This document shows, piece by piece, positions 1 through 12,300 of a DNA stretch of 64,000 nucleotides. Under the pieces are notes generated by a model. It searched no databases. It had not been told where the DNA came from and saw only the letters and a program-made list of their open reading frames with translations. Made by a program: the position numbers and the translations under genes. Source of the DNA: Kryptolebias marmoratus (taxonomy: Eukaryota > Chordata > Actinopteri > Cyprinodontiformes > Rivulidae); assembly GCF_001649575.2 (NCBI RefSeq), contig NC_051434.1:3989101-4053100 (forward strand), written 5' to 3'. Position 1 is the stretch's first letter. The number at the start of each line of letters is the position of its first letter.

Positions 1-3000
1 AATTAGCTCATTGATCTGTACCTTCTCTCTCTCTCGCTCTCTCTTCTGCTTTGTATTTATCTATTTTTATCCAAAGTCCTGTTGAGGTTTGAGTGCTCTC
101 GGGCTCATGCCCCAAGCCTGAACCTGCTCGCCGTCACACTTTGTTATTGTCACGCATAAGTTCTGTGGGACCCGCTGGCTGATCTACAGTCATTTCTGTC
201 TGCTCACTGTCAGCAGAGTTTATCCTGCTTACCTTTTCACTTTTTGTTCTGCTCGGTCTGTGTGTGAGTCTGAATGAAGTGGATCGGGTTTCATATTCCT
301 AGAGGACCGGCAGCTTCTGATAAGTCAAAGTGACTCCTGTGAAGGTCTGCTCGATGTGGGATTAGGAGACATAACTCGTGAGATAATTGACTTAATCTCA
401 TACTTTTCTTACCTTAACATACCTTGAAGGACTCCTCTAAGTTACAGAAATTTACTTCTTCTCAAATGTAATTTTTTTTTACAGTTCCTGAAAAGGTGAC
501 TTTTAGAAATATTTAAGAGGGTGGAAATGTTCCTCAGCAAGCTGTATTCTCTGATAAGGTGGGATTTCCTTCATGCTCCACGCATTCAACAGGATTTCAT
601 GCAAGTTTCAGAAATTCTGCACTGCCAGTATGCGTATACATAAGTATGGATTTACCAACATCCACACACGTGGGCATACAGCAGATGCAGCAGAGGAGGT
701 TTAAAGCACAGCCTTCCATCTGGAGTTTTGGCATTCTTCGAGCTTTCCAACTGTGTCCTCATTGGGAGAAAGGTTGCACCAAGCTCTTACAAGTTCAGAA
801 AGTCGCATTCCGACTTGGCCATTATCCTTTGCAAAACAGCTTTGAGCCAACACAGAAAGAAAGCAGTAAATCATAAATATAAAATATATGTTTTTCACTT
901 GTTTCACCCCAGTGGCCTTTTGAAGCACGTCCACACGTCTGCACTCCCCCACACAGAAGAAACAGGCTGCACAATTCAATTTCATGCAGAAACTATAGTT
1001 TTTAATCATCACACCTTTGTGCTGTCATCGGATGTTTACACTCTGCCTGCTGATAGGCTGCAGCTCCAAATGTCTCAACTTTTGCTTCTTCAGCTCTCAT
1101 CATGCAGCACATTAGAGTCGTGGCTTTTGTTGTCGCTTTGATAAGTCTGTTTGTTTAAAAGCTGTATATTTATGGTAAAAAAGGCTTTTGATGCCTGTTT
1201 TCAATAGGCCCGGCTTCAGCTTACCCTTTCTGTTGAAAGGAGAAGCTGTTGCCTAGCAACATCTTATGCTGGAGATGGTAAAGGGACTGCTGTGTCAGAG
1301 TTGAGAGGATAATAATTACCATCCTCCAGCCAATCAGAGTTACCCACCTGTAAAATCGCCACTACTCCTTCAGAACAACATTTGTATATTACTTTTCTTC
1401 CCTTTAGCTTAAATGTTTTGTTCACAGGGCACCATGAAAATGACTCACAGGGCTGAAGTGTTTCAGGATTATAGTTGCTGTAATATAAAGACAATTTCTG
1501 TGGACTTTAACCATCAAAGGATCCTCACTAGAAAGACTTCTTCTTTCAAAAATGAAATCATAAACAAAAGAAAGATGCTTTTATCATTTATTTTTGCTCT
1601 AAGCTCTTACAAGAGCTTAAAAAAATCTAAGAGTGAAAATAAATATATAAGAATAAAAAGTGAAAAATATGTTCTATTGCAGCTTAATTGTTTTCATTCC
1701 AAACTATGAAATCAAACATAAAAAGTTATCTTTCACTTTATCCAACAATGCAGTTTGAAAGATTTTAACCTGGTAGTTTTGCAGATATATTGATATAAAA
1801 TCCTGAGCTGCAGCATTCGGCTGAATCTGCCTAAAAACATTTGGAAGCTGGAGTCACGTGATCGACCTTCATCAGGCCGGTGGTCTGTGTTGGTCAGGGG
1901 TCTCCAACCTCTCTTTGCTCTCTTTGCAGCAGCTCTTTGAAGCTCTGACTAAAAATCACACAGAAATCAATATTTATATATTCATAACCATGATAGTAAA
2001 GGCTGGTTTTAGCAGTTTCTCTAATAAAATGATAGTAATAAACCAAGAAGAATAACAGATGGGCTGAATAGCTGAATTGCTTATAGCTTACAGAAATATG
2101 GCAAATCATTCTGCTAACAATAAGAATTAGAATTAAAGGCTTTTTTAATTAAAAACTTAATAAAAGTTGAAGTAATTGAAGGGCTCTGTCTTTATTACAA
2201 GACATTCAGTGAGTCCCAATGAAATGTTTAACACACTGCCCTCATTTTTAAGTTAACTCAAATAATTTATCAGAATTCACAGTGAGATATTTAATAATTT
2301 TCTACAATTACAGAGATGTGACTCCCATATGTCAGCTTAGTTCACTGTTGTAATTTATCACACATATTTTAAAGTATGATGAAGGAAGTTTGGGTTGTTG
2401 GTAACGTGTGTTTGACTCCAGTGAAGCAGAATCGTCCCCAGCAGCTCAGGGGTTAACGGTTCAGAGCCACTCAGCTCAGACTGAATGAGTTTCATTTGTG
2501 TCACAGTTCAGCACTTGTCTGTCAACGATGCAGAGAGCAATACCTTCATCTGTAACTATTAATAGAAGCACAACATGTTGGGATCATTTTTAGCTTCATT
2601 ATCTCTCAATTTATGTCCTGAATCCAGATCCAGTGGAACTATAAACGTGTTCGGTTTTCTTAATGTAAGAACATTAATGGAAAGCCAGTTTTAGAACATT
2701 TCCTCTGGCAGAAACTAAGACTTTAATTTCATGTTAAAACGTTTATCCCTTTCAAATGCATGAAATAGGATGAGAAAATGAAGTGCAGCGGATTATCTGT
2801 GTCTCTTCTCTGAGCATCATCCCTTGGTGTGTTTTCAGGTTTTAAAGGGAATCTGTTGAAGGGGTTTGCAGCTTCACACAGGCAGAGGGAGCTGTTCTCC
2901 TGCAGCACGAAGGGCCTTTTAGCTGCCTCTGTTTTATGCAACATTTATACTTGATGCATTTTAATATATCAGAACAAAAGAAAAACTGATCAACAGTCAA

Positions 3001-3112
3001 CAGGATTGAGAGTTATAACAAAGTATTTAAACACAAAGGCAGGGGTAAAAAAAAACAGCTTTAATGACATTAGAGTGATTTTGTTTGTTTGTTTTATATT
3101 TATTTTATGCAG
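1..3112 (+). other. col12a1 intron (left end of window)
   Basis: No exon of the upstream TSPN domain was found: I looked for an exon ending in the FYGSFHK-like residues that should precede the exon at 3113. I see only AT-rich intronic sequence, starting with a CT-rich tract at about 18-50. Confidence 0.6.
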
Positions 3113-3271
3113 CTTCACATTGCAATCAGCAAAACAAATGCCAAAGTGTTTATCGACTGCAAAATGGTGGCAGAGAAAAGCATCAACGCAGCGGGAAACA
3201 TCACCACTGATGGAGTGGAAGTTCTGGGCCGGATGGTTCGCTCCAGAGCGAACAAGGACAGCTCTGCGCCG
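3113..3271 (+). CDS. col12a1: col12a1 exon: end of TSPN domain
   Basis: A 53-codon phase-0 exon between TTTTATGCAG and GTGAAT. It reads [16 protein letters not shown]..., then [19 protein letters not shown] and ends SSAP. This is the last strand region of the laminin-G-like TSPN module of the NC3 domain. The donor is followed within 8 bases by a (CA)26 repeat. Confidence 0.93.
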
Positions 3272-3274
3272 GTG

Positions 3275-3332
<58 letters not shown>

Positions 3333-6300
3333 TTATATGAACACACACTCAGGCACTATAGGGTCCACATTTCTGTCAGAAAAAAACTAAAATAGTAAAT
3401 AAAAGCTGCAAAGATAAATTTGATTTGCAGTTTTCTGTGAGTGCGCCACCAAGTTTCAGTAAAGTTCTTCTAATAGATTTAAAAGAAATAAGAAGATAAA
3501 TTACTGCTGGATTACCAACTTTAACTCAGTTTTAAGGGTCTTTAAACACCACATGAGCACAGAGTTCATGATTTGTCTCCTGTCTGTCGTCCTCACAGTC
3601 ACCATCACCGTTCTTCTGATTGGCTTCTTCAGGCTGATAATCCCACGAATTATAGAATCTGATTATCTGCCATGGTAGTGGGTTCATTAATGTCATTTTT
3701 TAGTCATTTTGAGTGCTTACTTCACCATTTAAAGAAAAGTCTTTGACACTGACTTCTTTTTCAAATTTAGCCTTATTTTCATGATTATTTTTTTCTTCAT
3801 CAGCCACTTTTCTGTGAGGCCCTGAGAATGAGCTGCCAAGAAAATGAATGTTGAATTAGAAAACAAACAGATGTGAGCCTAGACACCACTGAGAGGTCGA
3901 TAATGCAGCTGCTGCTGTTTTAATTTTTATTCTTTACTGTTGATTGGATACTTATAAACATTATCAAGACAACTTCACAGATAAGCCACATAGACAATAA
4001 AAATAAAGTTAATTTTAGCAACCAGTGAAGGCTGAAAGACGGCTGATTTTTAAAAAATATTTACACAACAACACTAAAAGCTTTGAGTTTTTAGTTGTGT
4101 TTCAAACCTCTTATAAAGAAAAGATTGTAAATATATGACATTATTTTCTTCATAGCTATTAAGGTATAAACTAGGATCACAATAAGTTTAATCATTTAAA
4201 GAATGAAGTTTTCCAATTATCTTTAATTGGGAATTTTTATGTTTGAGAAACAGAATAAAAACAAAGTAATTTAAATTAAAATATGAAATATGTAATGTTG
4301 AATTTCACTACTTGTGATTTTTTTCCCTTGTTTTCCAAATAAATTAAAGCAAGAGTAAAGAGTCTGATGTGAAATGATCTGTACTTTCTTTGTTTATCAC
4401 ACACATCATGCATATTATTACAAATATTCATATTATGCTGTGTTTGTTTTTGTAACATTTCATTTCTTTCCTCATCCTGCAGTTCCAGCTGCAGAACTTT
4501 GACATCATCTGCAGCACTTCATGGGCCACCAGAGACAAGTGCTGTGAACTTCCTGGTCTGGTGAGGTCAAATCTTCTTGTCTCTTCATTTTACTCATTTG
4601 TCTGCACACAAAATGCATTGTCACAAATACGAATAGTTTAAAGCAAAAAAAAAAGCTGACCTGGTATGTTTAAAGCATTAATTTATGTGACAACTAAAGG
4701 TCCTCTGCTGAATCTCCACAGTTTTTGCAAACTTAGTTGTAAATGTAGATAACGTCTCAACAGTTAATTGATTTCAAAAATACTTTTAGTATAAGTTTAT
4801 TGACATTAATGTGTTTTAGATTAACATTTAATTTCATCCCTTCACTTTTTCTTGTACTCCATCACATTTTATGCCATTTCTTTATCACATTGTTCTTCTT
4901 TTTGTTGTTGTTGTTGTCTGCATCTCGCCTCCATCATTCAGAGGAAGGAGGTAGACTGCCCGGCCTTGCCCAAAGCCTGCACCTGCACACAGGAGAGCAA
5001 AGGCCCCCCAGGTCCCCCTGGAGTACCAGTGAGCCCCACAAACACACAGAACCTGCCAGAACATTTCCTTAGGAGATTCCAGCAGTTACCCCTAACTTAA
5101 ATGTTCACGTTTTGAGTCATGTCTGTTTTGATTTGACCCATTTTATTTGTTCTGTCTCAGCTATTTCCCAACTTTGTGCATTATAAAATCATCTATTATT
5201 CTGTTCAAAAAACAGAAAACATCCTTTAGTGTTAAAATGTACTGATCTTATGTGTCTAATGCCCGGGTTTTGTTTTCTAACAGGGAGGCCCTGGAATCAG
5301 AGGAGCCAGAGGCGACCGTGGAGAGCCAGGCCCAGTGGTAAGTCCTAGTTTATTTTGTTTGTTTGTTTTTTAGCCACTGCTGTGTGGATAAAAGATGAAG
5401 AAATCTGTTAAATTCTGTATCAAATCTAAAAATTGATGTAGATGCTGAATATTTTCCTCTTACCTGTAGTTACTTCTGTGTTGTTGTTGTTTTAGTGAGA
5501 TTATAGTAGTTAATTTTGTTTATTTGAGTGAATTTTACTCCAAACAGTTGTGCCTCGATCACATATCACATCTTAAAGGCATTTTTTTGAGTGTCACTAT
5601 CATTTTTAATTATTTATGCAGATGGCAGCTCAGCCACAAACGTTCCCATATGTTAAAGTTTAGTTTATATTATATTCTAAATGTTGTTTTAGATGTATTG
5701 TTTTAGGCATAAATTCTCTATTTCATATTTCGTATGAGAAACAAAAGATGCATAATCTCAAAGAAAAGTTTGATAACAAAATTAGACATTAGACAAAATG
5801 CTGGTTAATCTGATAAAACAAACAAAAAAATTATACTGTAAATCACAGTATAGAAAACATGATAGAGTTTCATGGAGTGTAGATAAACCCATAAGCAAGC
5901 ATATACAAAGACAAAACTGACACATAAAACAAAACTTAACAAAACACAAATTGCACAAGTCCATGATTCAGCTTTAATAGAAATAAATATCTCAGATATT
6001 AAGACAAAAAACTACTTTCAGTGATAAGTATATGACAACTCTTTAGATTAGGCTAAACCTATTTGCACAAAAAAAATATATATAACATAGTTTTACTTAA
6101 TTCAGAAGCCCTTTTTTTGTTGAACTTCTTGATTTATTTGAATATATTTCTAAACAAGCAAAAAATAGAAGACTATTTTACCAGGAACAAACAAAAGCCA
6201 AGGCCAGTTTTGTTACAATCACATTATCTAAGCAGACAGAAAAACCTGCTGCTTCGACTTTCATTTTACACAACACTAAACACACAGGACTTGCTTGAAA

Positions 6301-9300
6301 CCAAACAGTGTAACAAGCTGGTTTTCAGTCTCACAACCATGGCTCTTCCAGAGTCTGCTCTTTTTTTTGGAACATTTTAAAGATCAGACTGGTACAAACG
6401 CTGACTTAAGGTCAGGTGTTATGGTCCTTGTAGGACATGCTGCCACGTCGATTAATCACATTCTTTTCTGTCCTCAACCGTAACTAAGTATGTGCTGTTT
6501 CACTTCCTTTATATTCAGAATTCAGTGCATAAAGGATGAAGTAAAAGGAAGTGATATGTCTCTATCTAACCTAGGTATTGCCCTTTTTATGAAATGGTAT
6601 CAAGCTTCCTCACAGACCAGTAATAGAGAGCTTATCTTTGTCAGACTTTTTAAAAGTCTTTAATCCTCATTGATGCTTCTATTCCTCACTGTAAAATCTG
6701 TCAACATTGTGAGCCTTTGACCAGACTTCATCACCTGTGCCTTTCTGAGTCAGAAACAGAGAAGATAGAAGAAGTAAAACCAGAAAAGTGGCACAGTATT
6801 TCTGAGATCTGATAGTTTACACTTTTGAAAACTCAATATGGTAACAGATTGGGTCCGTATAAAACTGTGAAACAGTCATTTTGTTGTTTTACTCCTTGCA
6901 AATAAATATTGTTAAAAGTTGCAAAGCTATTGTTAGGGCTAGAGCCAATTCTCAGAGTTATGTTGATATGTGACAATACATGGTAAGGATAAGACAACTG
7001 TAAATGGCTAGGTTTACATACTCTACTGTGCACGGGTTGCAGTTCCCTTCATTGTGCATGACTGCCTCATGCAACATAACTGCTTAAGGAATAGTAAATG
7101 CACTTTATTCATATAAAGTCTTCTCCAGTCTTCCTGACAAGTCAGAGCATTGTTACACTACAAGTCACATTGACCCATTCACACACACACACACACACAC
7201 ACATCAGTTCATGGTTTGGGGGAAGCCTGGGGGTCAGTGCCTTGCTCAAGGACACTTCAGCACGAACCACCAACTCTCCAGTTGGCAGATGGCCGCTCCT
7301 TCTCCTGAGCCACAGCTGCTCCTGGAAATGTTGCTGCCTCACAATTCTCCACCCAATCAAAGTAACAGCATAAGGGCAATGTTACAAAGTTAATGTGAAT
7401 CTATCAGGATAAGAAAAAGTTGTTAGTTGATCAGTTCAGTCAGAAAAGAAAAAAACTGAACAAAAAACATAACCTCATCTTATTTTACTCATCTCTAATG
7501 TGACTAAACCTGTGTGATTATCATCAACACTGTCTGCAGATTCATAAATATTCACCTCCCTTTCTTCCTTTCCCTCTCTGCCTTTTCCTTTTTTCAACTT
7601 AATCTTTTGACAAATCTGGTTTGAAGTAAATAAATCTTCATGTTTGATAGATATAGTCAGAAGTTGATGGTACTACTTCCTGTCCGGACTTTCTTCTTGT
7701 AGGAAGTAGCAGCACTGTGTTAAAGCAACATAAATATTTCACATCACAGTGAGCATATGTGATTAAAATGATGCCATTTCTTGAATATATGTGCACGTTT
7801 TTTTTGTGTTTTTTTTTTGTCAATTTAATGCTTAAATGTGTTTTTTCCCATCACTCTATTTGTGCACACTGTGTACTGCAAGCTTGACAAAGCAGAATTT
7901 TGACACAAATGTAGTTAGAGCACATTTATTTGTATATTCTGTACAGATTTCACAACAACAGACTCAGAAACTTAATAAATCAAAGTAAACACAAGTTACA
8001 GATACACATTTATATATATATATATTTGTATTCAGTTCATAAAAAACATATATAAAAGTAGTTTTGGGTTGATGATTTCTGACATCTGCTCCTGAGTTGC
8101 CACAAAGCTCAGACTCCAGGAGAATTGTTCTTTAATGCAGAAAAAAGGAGTTTTTAAAAAACTCAACTGTGTTTGAGACATTTCTCAGTTCATGTCCCAT
8201 TTTACCAAAAATATATTCTCACACTTCACATCTTTTGGTCTTCAGTGAAAAAGGAAAATTATTTCTCACAGACCCAGTAATGTAAATATAAACTGCCCTT
8301 TGATGTCCATCGTTTAAATATATTACAGCACACTGCGTAGACCTCATATGATTTTGGTTTTTGTCTTGGGAAGAAACTGTGGAAAACAGATAACGCTTCA
8401 GCTGAGCTTAAACCTGAATTAAATATTTTTTAGAAATACATTTCCTCTTTTTTTCTGTTATTTTCAGTTGTTTTGTTTTGGGTTGTTTTTTGCTTTGAGA
8501 GCACAAAGAGAATGCATAAAACAACTAATGAAATAAATGTCAAGTAAAAAGATATATAAAAAAGATAAATAAAAATGTGAAACTATACTCACTCTTTTGA
8601 AGGCACGGTTCCATCCAACCATCTCCACTCAGGTTTCTTTGTCTTTTCTATCATTTGTAATCTAAGACCAATCCACATCTCTTGACGGGCAGTCAGTTCA
8701 ATTAGAAATGTCTAGTTGATGAAAGACAAAAGAGAAAGAAAAGGTTTCTTTAACTGTTTTCAGGTGTTGTAATTTTCTTTAAAGTCAGACTATGGGAAAA
8801 TAAAGAGCTAATGATGCTTTTCTTTTTGAAAAAAGGGCTTATTGAGCATATTTAAAATATACATAAATCGTATAATTGTCTTTGTCGGGATGTGTGTGTA
8901 TATGTGTTTGTTTGATTGTCCGTTACTGGGATATCTTATAAACTTTTTTTGGATTGTAACAAAACTCTTAAAGTAATATTTGGATGTCCATCAACCCAAT
9001 TCAAGATGCTGTCTCAGGTAATCAACCGTGGAAAACACAAAACTGGCTGTAGTTCAATCAGTTTTCTAAATATTGAGCTAAACTGTGGTGTGGCAGTAGC
9101 TACAAGGTTGAGTGAGATAGTATGTAATATTTTTTTTCAAGATTTGACCAAAACAGACATGTTTCAGTGTAGAAAGATGAATTTAGTTCAGATCTTTTGC
9201 TTGAAAAGCAGAGGACAATATGTATTCCTTTAAGGCATGCCAGGCCTTTTAAATATGTCTGATTTTGCTTCTAAAAACATCAACTAAGACAAGGTGACTT

Positions 9301-12300
9301 TTGACAAAATATTAACTTAACACACCTATTAGTGTAAAAAGAATCCATATAAGTTATTATTTATTCCTGTTGCTGTAATTATAACCAGAAAACACTGCTG
9401 AATAAGAAAAGAATGTTGAACACAATCAAATAAAAGTGACGATTCATATTACTGATGCCTTTTATGCCAAAGTTTTAACAAAGATCTTGCTAAATTTGTT
9501 AGAGCTCAAAGTATACAGTGGAGATGACTTTTAGCTACAACCACACCAAACTTTAGCTCAGTCAAAGCCATGTAAGACTGATTACCAGTGGTGGCCATTT
9601 TGAATTGGGTTGACCCCAAAAAGGGAATCAGCTGTAGATGTGCAGGTGCATCCACTTTTTACTTATGAGAATTTCATTAAAATCATCCCATAATTCATTA
9701 CATATTTTGCTAACAGACAGGCAGACAAACACACACATGTATGCACACACACACACACAGAGTCTGACTTGGGCAAATACTCGATCATCATGGGTGATAA
9801 TTAAACGAGCAGCTCTCCACAGCATTGGTTACACCGTTGCATAGATTGTTTTTAGAATGAATGCATTCAGAACCTGAAAACAATTCATCGATTAGTACCA
9901 CAAACCAGATAAACTGGATCAAACAAACAAACAAACCCACCTTCTCATCTTCACTGTTAACGATGACCAGGTCAGCTCCTCTGTTTTGACAGTCTTCTCT
10001 GGCTTCAGGCCAAGTTTTACTCTCAGTGGATTTAAAGTAACAGTGGTCTCTGAAACTCGTCCATCCTCTGTGGCACATGTCTGAATATAAAACCAGAGTT
10101 TTAGGGACACATTACTTGTTGTTATCAATCAGTACTGTTAAAACTTCTTTTTAATTACTCTTTACTTTTGTTAACTTATATACAGTTTCTGTCTTATTTG
10201 CATCATTCTTATTTGTAAGAGCAGGTGATTAAGTAAAACAAATATTTAATTAGTAAAAATAAAGACAGTTTAGAACTGAATATAAAAGGTTTTCTATTTT
10301 CCATTGTGTCTTTGATCCTTTCTCACCATCATGCAGGTCCCTCAGCATCTGGACTGCATTCTTCAATGTTTCAAAGCTGCTCTGTAGCTGACTCATGTTG
10401 ACCGCCATAGCTTCAAAATATGAAATAGCCAATCAATAAAATAATAAAATGTACTTTGGGGAAAACAAGTAAAGATTGAGTCATGCTTTCCCTTTTCCTT
10501 TTTTGAACCTTGTAAGTGGACATAGTTACTTGAGAGTTTGTTCAGTAGTTAACCGTAGCTGTCATTCACTTTGCTAACTTCATATTTACTAGAATGCCTA
10601 TCATTCATTGAAGAAATGTAAATCATCTCATGACCATTTTGATTAAATAGAGAAGGAAAAAAAACATTGCAATCAATCTTACAAGATATTACAAGATCTC
10701 ACACTTTCAGCACTCAGAGGACATGATGGGGATGATTCTCAGTCACGACTACATCCAATTTTAGCTCATGAGTTATATCTATTTTTGTGTTTTCTGCGAT
10801 CAATTACCTGTGGCAACAGTTTGCATTTTTTTCATGGTTTTCTTACCTTCATTCTTGTCCTTCAGCGTCTGCACTTCATCCTTTAACAGGCTGTGATTTT
10901 TAGTCAGTGTTTCATAGCTGCTCTGTAGCTCACTGGTGTTGACTGCCAAGTCTTAAGAATGAAATTAAATGGTTAGCCAATAAAACGTTTTTGTGTAATA
11001 TCTAAAGTGGAATCAAACTTTTGTACTTGCCTAAAAGAGTGGCCAGTAAATGACTGTAGCTGCTGTTTAGTTTGTCGATTTTCAAAGAATCTAAAGGACA
11101 AAAAACAGCAGAATAAGTTTGTGGAAATCAAAATATTTAATTCAATTTACTCAAAAATGTTCAAATGCTTTACATCTGCTGATTTACAGTACCCACATGG
11201 ATTTAACACACTGTTCATTCAACCATTTTTACATTTTTCTCACCTTTGTTTTTGTTCTTTAACCTCTGGACATCTTTCTTTAAAGTGTTGTAATTTTTAT
11301 TCAGTTTTTCATAGCTGCTCTGTAGCTGGCTGGAGTTGACTGTCATTTCTTAAGAGTAACATGAAATGATTAATCATTAAAACAATATAACAGCATTGTT
11401 GATGGAATGTTTTTAAAGTTTATTTAGGATTTTTGCTTTATTAGGTTCAAAGTCTCTCTTACCCAAAAGTTTAGCAAGTAGCTGACTGTAGCTGTTGTTC
11501 AGTTTGCTGATTTCCAAAGAGGCTAAAAGACAAAAACAGAGAATAAGTTCAGGTTAATCAACATCTTTAATTTACCTTGTAAGTAAAGTGTAAAATTGTC
11601 AGCAGTCTTCACCTTCATTTTTGTCCTTCATCATCTGTGCTTCATCCTTTAACTGGTTGTGATTTTTATGTAATATTTCATAGCTGCTCTGTAGCTGACT
11701 GGTGTTGGTCGCCATGCCTTAAGTTTAACATAAACTGGTTAAAACAAAACAAGATTTTCATGTAAGATGTTAAACATTTGAATCAAGTTTTTGCTTCTCA
11801 CCTAAAAGTCTGTCCAGTAGTTCAATATAGCTGGTGTTCAGTTTACTGATTTCCCTAAAGACTAGGGGACCAAAACAGAGAATAGGTTTGTGTTAAACAT
11901 ATTTAATTTATCATGACTATAGTCAAAAAGTGCCAACACTCTTTCAATCAGCTGATTAAACCCTCTTTACACTGGATAAAACCCCTGGTACAGCATAAAA
12001 ATCCCCCAGAATGTGGAGGCTCTTTGCAAAGTCTTCAGTCGGCTCACCGTTACATGTGATAAAGCGTGGAAGATCCTTGTTAATTTAGAGCAAGCCCAAA
12101 AGTTCTGTAGCTAGGTTGAAATGGTTTATTATCCTGGTGGCAGCGGCTCATGGTCCTGGGTGGAGTGCGGGGACCACGGTGGCGCTGTGTAGGCATGCTT
12201 TTGAACTTTAATAAAACTGGAGAATACAGTCAAGCATTTAAAAACAAATTTAATTTGTTGAAACAGGTGATCTGTATCTTGAAAATTCCTATGCAATTAA

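Larger units (their letters stand above)
5338..8258. other. Collagen intron left of the lectin cluster
   Basis: Ordinary AT-rich intronic sequence with a short (CA)n tract at about 7178-7202, a SINE fragment at 7211-7330 and the probable 3'UTR of lectin A from about 7910. No coding exon seen. Confidence 0.6.
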
